From Parafrankia discariae (GTDB taxonomy: Bacteria; Actinomycetota; Actinomycetes; Frankiales; Frankiaceae), in the NCBI RefSeq assembly GCF_000373365.1, contig NZ_KB891103.1, forward strand, positions 1 to 57,328: DNA of 57,328 nucleotides. The letters are read 5' to 3'. Position 1 is the first letter of the stretch, and each line of letters starts with the position of its first letter. Shown one piece after another: positions 32,901 to 41,182 of the stretch. The notes beneath the pieces are model-generated. The model was not told the origin of the DNA. It saw only the letters and a list, made by a program, of their open reading frames with translations, and did no database searches. Made by a program: the position numbers and the translations under genes.

Positions 32901-33683
32901 ATGAACAAGGACCAGCGGCGGAGTGTTGATGAGGATCCGCGCCGCGTGATCGAGAGACGCCTGGTCGACGTCCTGGACGGAATAGTCGATCTCGACTCGG
33001 AACGCAGCCGCCTGCTGCTGGCCCGGTTGGTCGGGCGTGAGATGGGCGGGCGAATCCGGGTCACCGACCTTCCGAACCCACGGCAGTGGCTGGTCCGCCT
33101 GGTGGAGATCTGCGCCGAGCGGCCGGGCGGAATAACCGCTCTCGCCACGGCCGTCACCGATCTCGAGCCCGACGGTACGACCACACCGGAGATCGCGCGC
33201 CTCGCGACCCGCTGGGAACAGGCGGGCATGTCCGTTCCCGAGCCCACCCGCCCGTCCGGGCACGGTCCGCGACCCGGGCAGCCCGCCCCCGGCATCGCCA
33301 GTACAGGCGGTGTCGCCAGTACAGGCGGTGTCGCCGGCACAGGCGCGGCCGCGGTCACCAGCGCCACGGAAGACGACACGCAACCGACAAAGATCGAAGT
33401 TACTCGGAACGTGCGTGGATTCTCCGACGAAGAGACGCGGGCACTGGCCGCGGCGTTCCCGGAGCAGATCGACGCCAAGAACCTTCTCGTCGCGGCCGGG
33501 CTTCCATCCGAACAGCAGCCTGGCTGGTCGGTCCGCAACGCGCGGGACTTCTGGACCGAGGTGAACCAGTTCCTGACCGCCGGCGGTCTCGTCGACGGCC
33601 GGCGACGGATTCTGGCCGCGGCCGCCGCCCACCGGCCCGAAAACCCGCACTTCGGGGGTTTCTCGTCGCATCGGCTGTGCTGA
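32901..33683 (+). CDS. Adaptor with two effector-associated domains (EAD2 and EAD1)
   Basis: 260-aa protein built of two death-like adaptor domains known from NTP-dependent conflict systems. Residues 15-107 match the EAD2 pattern (RLVDVLDGIVDL, RLLLARLVGREMGGRIRV, PRQWLVRLVEICAERPGG). A Thr/Ala/Gly linker (108-168) follows, with a repeated GVAST unit. Residues 171-251 match EAD1 (FSDEETRALAAAFP, AKNLLVAAGLP, NARDFWTEVNQFL, DGRRRILAAAAAHRPENP). By homotypic pairing it would bridge the EAD2-VMAP protein encoded next and an EAD1-bearing effector, none of which is visible here. The ATG at 32901 with GGGGA upstream is preferred over one at 32886. Confidence 0.82.
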   Translation: MNKDQRRSVDEDPRRVIERRLVDVLDGIVDLDSERSRLLLARLVGREMGGRIRVTDLPNPRQWLVRLVEICAERPGGITALATAVTDLEPDGTTTPEIARLATRWEQAGMSVPEPTRPSGHGPRPGQPAPGIASTGGVASTGGVAGTGAAAVTSATEDDTQPTKIEVTRNVRGFSDEETRALAAAFPEQIDAKNLLVAAGLPSEQQPGWSVRNARDFWTEVNQFLTAGGLVDGRRRILAAAAAHRPENPHFGGFSSHRLC

Positions 33684-33763
33684 GGTAGGACACTTCGACG
33701 AAAACTTCGCCGCGCGCGGCCGATAGGGATGCGCGGCCGGGTGGGGCGAGGTGCGGGGGTGCC

Positions 33764-35296
33764 GTGACCGGTGAGGTTGACTCCCGCCCTCGCGCGCCCC
33801 GCGCAGTCCGGCTCAGCCGGCTTCGCTCCGCCGCGGAACGGCAGATCATCGACATTCTCGACGACTGTCCCGATCTTCATCCGACCGACAGCCGGCTGCT
33901 GCTCCTGCGCAGATGCTCGGCCTGGTCCGGGCGGAGGCTGGGCGTCGCGGACCTGCCGCAGTCCCGGCAGTGGTTCGTCGACCTCGTGGGGCGGATCGGC
34001 CGCGAAGGTGACTTCGAAGGCCTCGTACAGGCCGTCGCGGACCTGACCCGGGATGACGTTCTGACAGCGCGCCTGCGACGGCTGGCCGACGAGTGGCAGG
34101 CCGCCGACGTGGCCGCCGACGCCCCCGAAGGGCTCTGGGAGGAGCTGCGGCACGAGCTCTCGATGGTGCCGGCCACCGAGGTGGCGGACGTCCTGCACCA
34201 CGTCACGCAGGGCCGGCACAGCGGATTCGACAGCACGCACTGCGCGACGGCCTGGGATCTCCTGGTCTATCTGGCCGACCGGAGCGCGGCACCGGATCGG
34301 CTCCGCCCCCACGTCGAGTTCCTCGAACACCTCGTGGACCACATCGACCAGCGGGTGGCGCGGCGGATGGAGGCCTGGCACCGGGCCGCGGCCGGCACCT
34401 GGCAGGCGACGGCCGCGTTGCGTTCCCTGCAGCTGGGGCGGGCCGGTCACCCCGACCGGTCCGACCGGCGGCGGCAGGCTGTCCTGACCCTGCAGCTCGA
34501 ACAGACCGGCACCAGAGACGATCTCTACCGGCTGCGGTGGTGGCACCAGTGGGACAGGTCGGACGACGTGTTCCACCCGGGCCCGCCCGACGTGGTGGCC
34601 CGCCCGGAGCTGGAGCGGGCGGTCGAGGCGGCGGTCGGGCTGTTCGAACGCTCGCTCGCGGGGCGCGGCGTGGAGGCGGTGATCGAGGTGATTCTCCCGT
34701 TCGGACTGCTCGGACTGCGGGTGGAGTCCTTCCTGCTGGACAGCGGGTCGGGGCTGCCGGCGCCCCTGGCGCTGCGTTACCCGGTCGTGCTGCGCAGCCT
34801 GGACCGGATGCGCCAGCCGGGGTGGCACCGGGTGTGGCGGTTGCGCTGGCAGGTACTCACCGAGGAACCCGACCGGGCCCGGGTCGTGCGCTGCGAGCCG
34901 GCCGGCGCCGGCCCGCACCACCTCGAGGCACTGCTGGTCACCGACGAGGGAGCCGTCGCCGTGGTGCTCGACAGCGGGCCCGACGCGTATCATCCCGCCC
35001 CGCGCCACGAACAGCTCCTGGTGGCGCTGCGCTGCGGGATCCCGGGCATTCTCTGGTCGTATTCCGCCGACGTCGGGGACGCCGCCGCGGACATCCACAA
35101 GTTCGCCGGAGCCCAGAATGTCGGCTCGCTTCCCGAGCGTGTCGCGTCGGCCCGGCGATCAGCTTTCATCGAATCCACCCAGGGCAATCATCTGGGAGGG
35201 TATCTTGCGCTGTTGTGGGATGACCCCGACAGGCAGCCGGAACGGGGGTTGGCCGGTTCCCCCGGCCGCCCCGCGAAGGGGGACTACCGTGACTGA
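33764..35296 (+). CDS. EAD2-VMAP protein (vWA-MoxR associated conflict protein)
   Basis: 510-aa protein. Residues about 18-112 form an EAD2 domain (RQIIDILDDCPDLHPTDS, RRLGVADLPQSRQWFVDLVG). The middle is helical. From about 250 to 500 is the VMAP C-terminal domain, recognisable by LRYPVVLRSLDRM, GWHRVWRLRWQVL, and LRCGIPGILWSYSADVGDA with LPERVASARR. VMAPs are the third member of ternary systems with a MoxR ATPase and a vWA protein, and are thought to present or activate effectors. The GTG start has GGGGGTGCC before it, and the stop overlaps the MoxR gene by 8 bp. The two EAD2 domains of this and the preceding protein likely bind each other. Confidence 0.82.
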   Translation: MTGEVDSRPRAPRAVRLSRLRSAAERQIIDILDDCPDLHPTDSRLLLLRRCSAWSGRRLGVADLPQSRQWFVDLVGRIGREGDFEGLVQAVADLTRDDVLTARLRRLADEWQAADVAADAPEGLWEELRHELSMVPATEVADVLHHVTQGRHSGFDSTHCATAWDLLVYLADRSAAPDRLRPHVEFLEHLVDHIDQRVARRMEAWHRAAAGTWQATAALRSLQLGRAGHPDRSDRRRQAVLTLQLEQTGTRDDLYRLRWWHQWDRSDDVFHPGPPDVVARPELERAVEAAVGLFERSLAGRGVEAVIEVILPFGLLGLRVESFLLDSGSGLPAPLALRYPVVLRSLDRMRQPGWHRVWRLRWQVLTEEPDRARVVRCEPAGAGPHHLEALLVTDEGAVAVVLDSGPDAYHPAPRHEQLLVALRCGIPGILWSYSADVGDAAADIHKFAGAQNVGSLPERVASARRSAFIESTQGNHLGGYLALLWDDPDRQPERGLAGSPGRPAKGDYRD

Positions 35297-36422
35297 CGAT
35301 ATCCCCGCCTCCGCTCGGGTGAGTCCCGGCCACGACGCGGGCCCGGCAACGGTGCCGGGCTGGTGGTTGTTTGACGGTGGCACGGGGCCGGACGTGCGCG
35401 GCAACAACCGCGTCTGGCCCCCGGCACCGCCGTGGCGAGCCTTCAACGGAGGACCCGACCAGCCGGACCCACCGACGGAGGACGGCGAGGCGGCCCGGCG
35501 GCTCGGCGCGGGTGGTGTCCGGCTGTTGGACCGTGCCGCGCTCGGGATGGTGAACGCGGCCATCGTGCTGCGCCGCCCGCTGCTGGTGACCGGGAGTCCG
35601 GGCAGTGGCAAGTCGAGCCTGTCCTACCAGCTTGCCATGGGGCTGGGGCTGGGCCGGGTGCTGCGCTGGCCGATCACCAGCCGGAGCACCCTGCGCCACG
35701 GCCTGTACGACTACGACGGGATCGGGCGGGCTCAGGCGATGTTGGCCGCCGGCTCCGCCGGGGCGGTCCGCCAACCGCGGGACCCGGCGGACGATTCGAT
35801 TGGCAGCGGTCGGACCCCGCCGGGCGCCGCCCCGCCCGTCGGGGACTTCGTGCATCTCGGCCCGCTCGGGACCGCGTTGTTGCCACACCACCGGCCCCGG
35901 GTGCTGCTCGTCGACGAGCTCGACAAGAGCGATGTGGATCTTCCCAACGACTTGTTGAATGTCTTCGAGGACGGTGAGTTCACACTCCCCGAGCTCGTAC
36001 AGGTACGCGAGCTGACACCGCGGGCGCGGGTGAACACCGCCGACCCGGGCGGGAAGGCGACCGTGCACAACGGCGTCATCCGCTGCCACGAGTTCCCACT
36101 GGTGGTGATCACCAGCAACGGGGAACGTGAGTTCCCGCCGGCCTTCCTGCGCCGCTGCACCCGGCTCGACATTCCCGAACCCGACCCCGAGCGACTGGCC
36201 GAGCTGATCGCGGCGCACTTCCCGAAAGAGGTGCCCGGACGCGCCGAGCTCGTCGAGCGGTTCGCCCGGCGCCGGGCCGCCGCGGGCCCGCTCGCCGCCG
36301 ACCAGCTTCTCAACGCGGCCTACCTGCTCGCCCTCGGCGCGGACGCCGACGGCCCCGACACCTGGTCCGACCTCCTCGATCACGTCTGGCACCGCCTCAG
36401 TTCCGACACGGATACCGGATGA
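35289..36422 (+). CDS. MoxR-type AAA+ ATPase of the conflict system
   Basis: AAA+ ATPase, 377 aa. Walker A GSPGSGKS (102-109), Walker B VLLVDELDKSD with D209-E210, sensor 1 N277 in VVITSNGERE, and an arginine-finger region FLRRCTR (287-292), followed by a helical lid ending in LLNAAYLLALG. An insert of about 35 Pro/Gly-rich residues lies between the second strand and Walker B. It remodels or loads its vWA partner, here the next gene. The GTG at 35289 lies within the end of the VMAP gene, with GGGGGA upstream, and its stop overlaps the following ATG (ATGA), so all four proteins are coupled. Confidence 0.87.
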   Translation: MTDDIPASARVSPGHDAGPATVPGWWLFDGGTGPDVRGNNRVWPPAPPWRAFNGGPDQPDPPTEDGEAARRLGAGGVRLLDRAALGMVNAAIVLRRPLLVTGSPGSGKSSLSYQLAMGLGLGRVLRWPITSRSTLRHGLYDYDGIGRAQAMLAAGSAGAVRQPRDPADDSIGSGRTPPGAAPPVGDFVHLGPLGTALLPHHRPRVLLVDELDKSDVDLPNDLLNVFEDGEFTLPELVQVRELTPRARVNTADPGGKATVHNGVIRCHEFPLVVITSNGEREFPPAFLRRCTRLDIPEPDPERLAELIAAHFPKEVPGRAELVERFARRRAAAGPLAADQLLNAAYLLALGADADGPDTWSDLLDHVWHRLSSDTDTG

Positions 36423-39400
36423 CGCCCGGGGGGGCCGACCCGGACCCAGCCGCCCGCCGGACGCCAGGTGACGGCGACGCGGCGACCAGCCCTCCGGCCG
36501 CTCGGCGCCTCCCGGTACCGACGGCGCGAGAGCACGCCGAGGCGCTGTGGCTGAGTGCCGTCATGGCCGAGGCGGGCGGGGAGCCCGGGGTCGGTGGCCC
36601 CGACGGCCCGCACCGGTCCCGGGAGGTGACACGACCGCGGCCGGAGCGGTCACCCGGCTCGGGCAACGAAAAACCCGACGGTGGAAACGCACGGGAAACG
36701 TCTCCACCAGACACGAACACCTCCGGCCCCTCCGCCGGCGCGAGATCAGGCGAATATTTTCCGCTGTCCTCCACCTATGACCGCGACATTGTTCTCGCGG
36801 TGCCCGGTTCGTCGGACACCCGAGGTCCCAACGGCCACGACGACGACTCCGACATCCTGTGGGGCGGACTTCCCTGGATGCGCTCCGGGAACGAAACGGC
36901 GTTCGTCGACGAGCGGTTACGGGCGGCGCGACACGGCCTGCGGTTCCTGCGGCAGGCCGTGCCCTCTAAGGTCGAAATGATGATGGACGAGGAGGCGACC
37001 GCGGAACGTCTCGTGCACGGCACGGGCCCGGTTCCGGTCCACACGCCGGCGCCGGAGCGCCGCTGGGACCTCGTCCTGCTGGTGGACGACAGCCCCTCCA
37101 TGCAGGTGGCCTGGCTCGACATCGTCCCCCGCCTCGTCAGGTTCCTCGTCCGCGAGGGGGTGTTCCGTGACGTCCGGCTCCGGTTCTTCGACGGCGAGGC
37201 GGAACGGCCGGGCCAGGTCAGCCTGCGCCCCCGGTCACAGGGCACCGGGGCCGCGCGGTCTCCGCTGGAGATTTTCGACCCGACCGGGCGCAGCCTGATC
37301 TGGGTGCTGACCGACGGGATCGGGCATGGGTGGCGCAACGGCGTCCTTCATGATCACCTCTGGCGCTGGGGTCGCCGGCTACCGGTCGCCGTACTGAACC
37401 CGCTGCCCACCCATCTCTGGCATCTCACCGGACTGGCCCCCCAGCGGCTGCGGCTGGTGGGCGGCTCCCCCCATCTGGGCTCACCCGGGATGAGCTGGGA
37501 CTACCAGGACGCGTGGGCCGGGCTGGCCGTCGACGTCCGCGCCGGGAGCGCGGCGGTGGCACCCGTGCCCGTTCTCGGCCTCGACGGGGAGAGCATCACC
37601 GGCTGGGCTCGTTTCCAGGCGGGGCGGCACGATCGCCGGCTGGACGTCTCAGCCGTGCTCGCGAGTCCGCTGGCCGCGCGCGGCGATCAGGAACCCGAGC
37701 CGGACCTGGCATCCAACGACGCGCCGACGCCGCTGGAGATCGTCCGGCGGGCGCGGGCGGCGCTGAGTCCCGCCGCGTTCGACCTCGGGGTGCAGCTGGC
37801 GGCGGTCCCGTTGACCCGGGACGCGATCCGGATGGTCTGCGACCTCGTCCCGCGCGCGGGACGGGCCGAACTCGGCGAGATCCTGGTGCAGGGCCTGCTG
37901 CGGCCGGTCCGCGGCCCCGGCGCGCGCCACCCGCGGCGGCCCGGCGAGATCGCCTTCGAGCTCGACGCGGACGTCCGGGCCGAGCTGCTGGCCTGCGGCA
38001 GGAGATCGCAGACCGTGCGGACCTGGCGCTCGGCCGGCCGGCTGCTGAGCCCGGCCGTGGCAGCCGTACGGCACGTCGACACCGTGCTCGACGACCCGGC
38101 GGGTGTCCCACTGCCTCTGATCGACCCGAGCACCGTGCCGTACGTACGGGTCGAGCAGGCGGTGCTAGGAGCGCTCTCGGGGCGGTACCGCACCCGTGCG
38201 CAGCAGCTGCGCGACGCCCTCTCGCGGGCCGACCGGGCGTGGCGGGGCACGGATCCGCCGGATCACCCACCGTCCTCGGGCCCCGGGGCCGAGAGGGGAG
38301 AGTCCCCACGCCGGGACTTGGGCGACACCAACCCGGTCTCGCCGCACGGCGTGTCAGCACCACCCGACCAGCGGACACCTGCCGTTAATGAAACCGTGAC
38401 CCAAAGTAACGATCTCATGCCTGCGCATACACCGACCGCACGCCAGCCTGAAGATCCTCCAGGTAGTGCGGTCAGCGCTGTTTCCGCTGACCCCGGAGGA
38501 GGGGACGTGCCGCTGTCCAACGCGCCGTCGACCACGACCAGCTCGACCACGGCGAACGGCACACCCGAGGACCGACTCCCGGCGCGGCGCGGCGGCAGCC
38601 AGCCAGCCGTTTGGGGCAACATACCACAGCGTAATCATAACTTCACCGGAAGAACCAATCTTTTGGTAAACCTTCATCAGCGACTACAGTCCGGAACCAC
38701 GGCCGTACTACCCGAGGCGCTGCATGGCATGGGCGGGGTCGGAAAGTCGCAGCTCGCCATCGAATACGTGTACCGACACGTCGCCGACTACGACCTTGTC
38801 TGGTGGATTCCGGCCGAACGGCCCACCCAGATCAGCCAGGCCCTCGCGGAACTCGCCGTGCGTCTCGGCCTCGGCGTCGGCCAGGAGGCCAATGCCGCCG
38901 TCCCCGCCGTGATCGAGGCGCTCCGCGTCGGCAGACCTTATGGCAACTGGCTGCTCGTCTTCGACAACGCCGACGAGCCGCGGACGGTCCGCGACTTCTT
39001 CCCGACGGGGGGCAAGGGCCGTATTCTGATCACCTCCCGTAACGCGCAGTGGGCCGGCGCCGCTCATGCCCTCGAGGTCGACGTGTTCAAACGGGGCGAG
39101 AGCGTGGAACTGCTCCGACGACGGATGATCTCGGTCGGTGACGGGGACGCCGACCGCCTCGCCGATGCGCTCGGCGACCTGCCCCTGGCGATCGAGCAGG
39201 CCGCGACCTGGCTGGCCGAGACCGGGATGCCGACCGACGAGTACCTACGCCTGTTCGAGGGCAAACGGCGGGAACTACTCGGTACGGCACCGCCGCTGGA
39301 CTACCAGATGCCCGTCCGGGCGGCCTGGAACGTCTCTCTCGACCGGCTGGCGACCTCCAACCCGGCGGCGCTGCGGCTGCTGCAGGTCTGCGCCTACTTC

Positions 39401-41083
39401 GCGCCGGACCCGATCCCCCGCCAGGTCTTCCGACGCGGGCGGCACCTGTCGATCGTGCCCGAGCTCGACGCCGCGCTGCGGGACTCGTTCAAGCTCAACG
39501 AGGCGATCCGGGAGATCAACCGCTACGCGCTGGCCCGTATCGACCACCGCACCAACTCGCTGCAGATGCACCGGCTGGTCCAGGCCGTCCTCATCGACCG
39601 GATGAACCCGGACGAGCGGGAGACCATGCGTGGCGGCGCGCACAGCCTGCTCGCCGCGAGCGATCCGGACGAACCGCAGAACCCGGAGTCGTGGGCCGTC
39701 TATGCCGAGCTGTACCCCCATGTGATCGCGGCCGGCGCCGTCGAGGGGCACGACCCGCTCATCCGCGACCTCCTGGTGAACGAGGTGCAGTACCTGTGGA
39801 AGTGGGGGGATCACCAGCAGGGCCTCGAACTCGCCCAGCAGGCGTACGACAGCTGGCGGGTCGCCCTGGGCGACGAGCACCCGCACACCCTGGCCGTGGG
39901 CGGCTGGCTCGGCTGGCTGCTGCAGGTGGTCGGTGACTACGAGCAGGCGGTGCCCATCAACACCCGGGTGCTGGAGCTCTCCGAGCGGGTGCACGGCCCC
40001 AACCATCCGGAGACCCTCGCCGCGTTCGCCAACGTCACCATGGACCGCAAGTTCAGCGGAGACTTCACCGGAGCGGTACGGCTGAGCGAGACCGCCTACG
40101 CCCGTGCGGTGAACGCCTACGGACCCGACCAGCCGCAGGCACTGAACGCCGCGCACAACCTCGCGGCCGCGGTCCGGCTGACAGGCGACTTCCGGCGGGC
40201 CCACACGATCGACGACGAGACCTGGCGCCAGCGCTGTCTGGTGTTCGGCGAGGACGACGGCCCCAGTCTGGACTCCTACAGCAGCCTCAGCCTCAACCTG
40301 CGCGAACTTGGCGACTACCACGGCGCGCTGAGCCGCCAGGAAGACCTGTTCGCGCGGCAGCGCAGACGGCTCGGGACGGAAAACCATCCCGACGTCCTAC
40401 GGGCGCTGCGCCATCTCGCGATCGCCCAGCGCAAGGCCGGCAACCATGAGATCGCGCTGGAATCGTCGCGGCTGGCGCTGGACCTGCTGCGGGCCCGGTA
40501 CGGGCCGGACCACCCGGACACGCTCGCGGCGGTCCTGTCCCACTCGATGGACCTGCGCCACAACGGCGAGCTCGACGAGGCGCAGCGCCTGTGCGAAGAC
40601 GCCCGGGATCGCTTCACGAGCACCCTGGGGCCGGCCCATCCGCACACGCTCGCGGCCGAGACGAACCTGGCGGTGATCTACCGGCTGGCCGGCGACGCGG
40701 ACACCGCCTACGCGACCGACGCCCGGGTGTTCGACGCCCTGACCCGCGGGCTCGGCCCGGACCACCCGGTCGTTCTGATCTCGGCGACCAACCTCGCCAG
40801 CGACCACTACGCCCTCGGACGCCCGGAGGAGGCCCGGGTCCTCGACGAGGACACCGTCACCCGTTCCCGGGCCCGTCTGGGCGCGGAGCATCCCTCGACA
40901 CTGGCGGCGCTGGCGAACCTGGCCATGGACCTGCGCGCGCTCAAGGCCACCGACGAGGCCGAGATCCTCCACGCGGAGGCGATCACCGCCTTGACCAGCG
41001 CGCTCAGTCTCGAGCATCCGGCCACGCAGGCCGCGACGAGCTGGGTGCGGTCCGACTGCGACATCGATCCGATGCCGCTGTGA
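36419..41083 (+). CDS. vWA - NB-ARC - TPR protein (SAV_2336 / FxsT-like fusion)
   Basis: 1554-aa protein. The first 200 residues are largely disordered. A SAV_2336-type vWA module (about 215-620) follows, with an intact metal site D223-x-S225-x-S227 in LVDDSPSM and LIWVLTDGIGHGW. After a second linker the NB-ARC/STAND ATPase (about 740-1100) has Walker A GMGGVGKS (770-777), Walker B LLVFDNAD (845-852), LITSRN and GDLPLAIEQAATWLAETG. The rest (about 1120-1540) is TPR repeats with the pattern LGPDHPDTLA. The NB-ARC/TPR part, beginning PQRNHNFTGR, is like the FxsT protein of FxSxx-COOH peptide systems. It likely acts as MoxR partner and signal-sensing scaffold in one chain. It is the last gene of the four-gene operon. 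Confidence 0.85.
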   Translation: MTPGGADPDPAARRTPGDGDAATSPPAARRLPVPTAREHAEALWLSAVMAEAGGEPGVGGPDGPHRSREVTRPRPERSPGSGNEKPDGGNARETSPPDTNTSGPSAGARSGEYFPLSSTYDRDIVLAVPGSSDTRGPNGHDDDSDILWGGLPWMRSGNETAFVDERLRAARHGLRFLRQAVPSKVEMMMDEEATAERLVHGTGPVPVHTPAPERRWDLVLLVDDSPSMQVAWLDIVPRLVRFLVREGVFRDVRLRFFDGEAERPGQVSLRPRSQGTGAARSPLEIFDPTGRSLIWVLTDGIGHGWRNGVLHDHLWRWGRRLPVAVLNPLPTHLWHLTGLAPQRLRLVGGSPHLGSPGMSWDYQDAWAGLAVDVRAGSAAVAPVPVLGLDGESITGWARFQAGRHDRRLDVSAVLASPLAARGDQEPEPDLASNDAPTPLEIVRRARAALSPAAFDLGVQLAAVPLTRDAIRMVCDLVPRAGRAELGEILVQGLLRPVRGPGARHPRRPGEIAFELDADVRAELLACGRRSQTVRTWRSAGRLLSPAVAAVRHVDTVLDDPAGVPLPLIDPSTVPYVRVEQAVLGALSGRYRTRAQQLRDALSRADRAWRGTDPPDHPPSSGPGAERGESPRRDLGDTNPVSPHGVSAPPDQRTPAVNETVTQSNDLMPAHTPTARQPEDPPGSAVSAVSADPGGGDVPLSNAPSTTTSSTTANGTPEDRLPARRGGSQPAVWGNIPQRNHNFTGRTNLLVNLHQRLQSGTTAVLPEALHGMGGVGKSQLAIEYVYRHVADYDLVWWIPAERPTQISQALAELAVRLGLGVGQEANAAVPAVIEALRVGRPYGNWLLVFDNADEPRTVRDFFPTGGKGRILITSRNAQWAGAAHALEVDVFKRGESVELLRRRMISVGDGDADRLADALGDLPLAIEQAATWLAETGMPTDEYLRLFEGKRRELLGTAPPLDYQMPVRAAWNVSLDRLATSNPAALRLLQVCAYFAPDPIPRQVFRRGRHLSIVPELDAALRDSFKLNEAIREINRYALARIDHRTNSLQMHRLVQAVLIDRMNPDERETMRGGAHSLLAASDPDEPQNPESWAVYAELYPHVIAAGAVEGHDPLIRDLLVNEVQYLWKWGDHQQGLELAQQAYDSWRVALGDEHPHTLAVGGWLGWLLQVVGDYEQAVPINTRVLELSERVHGPNHPETLAAFANVTMDRKFSGDFTGAVRLSETAYARAVNAYGPDQPQALNAAHNLAAAVRLTGDFRRAHTIDDETWRQRCLVFGEDDGPSLDSYSSLSLNLRELGDYHGALSRQEDLFARQRRRLGTENHPDVLRALRHLAIAQRKAGNHEIALESSRLALDLLRARYGPDHPDTLAAVLSHSMDLRHNGELDEAQRLCEDARDRFTSTLGPAHPHTLAAETNLAVIYRLAGDADTAYATDARVFDALTRGLGPDHPVVLISATNLASDHYALGRPEEARVLDEDTVTRSRARLGAEHPSTLAALANLAMDLRALKATDEAEILHAEAITALTSALSLEHPATQAATSWVRSDCDIDPMPL

Positions 41084-41102
41084 CTCCACCGTGGCGGTGA
41101 CA

Positions 41103-41182
41103 GGGGCTCACCCGGACCGGTCAGCACCGCGGTCCGTGAGCCCCGTGCCGGGACGGACGACGGCGTCGTCCCGGCACGGGGC
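41103..41182. terminator. Two overlapping, mutually exclusive hairpins at convergent gene ends
   Basis: Stem 1 pairs 41103-41118 with 41131-41144 (GGGGCTCA outer arm, GGACC inner arm, two-base bulge). Stem 2 is a perfect 16-bp pair, 41140-41155 with 41167-41182 (GCCCCGTGCCGGGACG arm, 11-nt loop). They share 41140-41144, so only one can form. They follow the vWA-NB-ARC stop by 20 bp and lie inside the last codons of the convergent HExxH gene. Confidence 0.6.
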
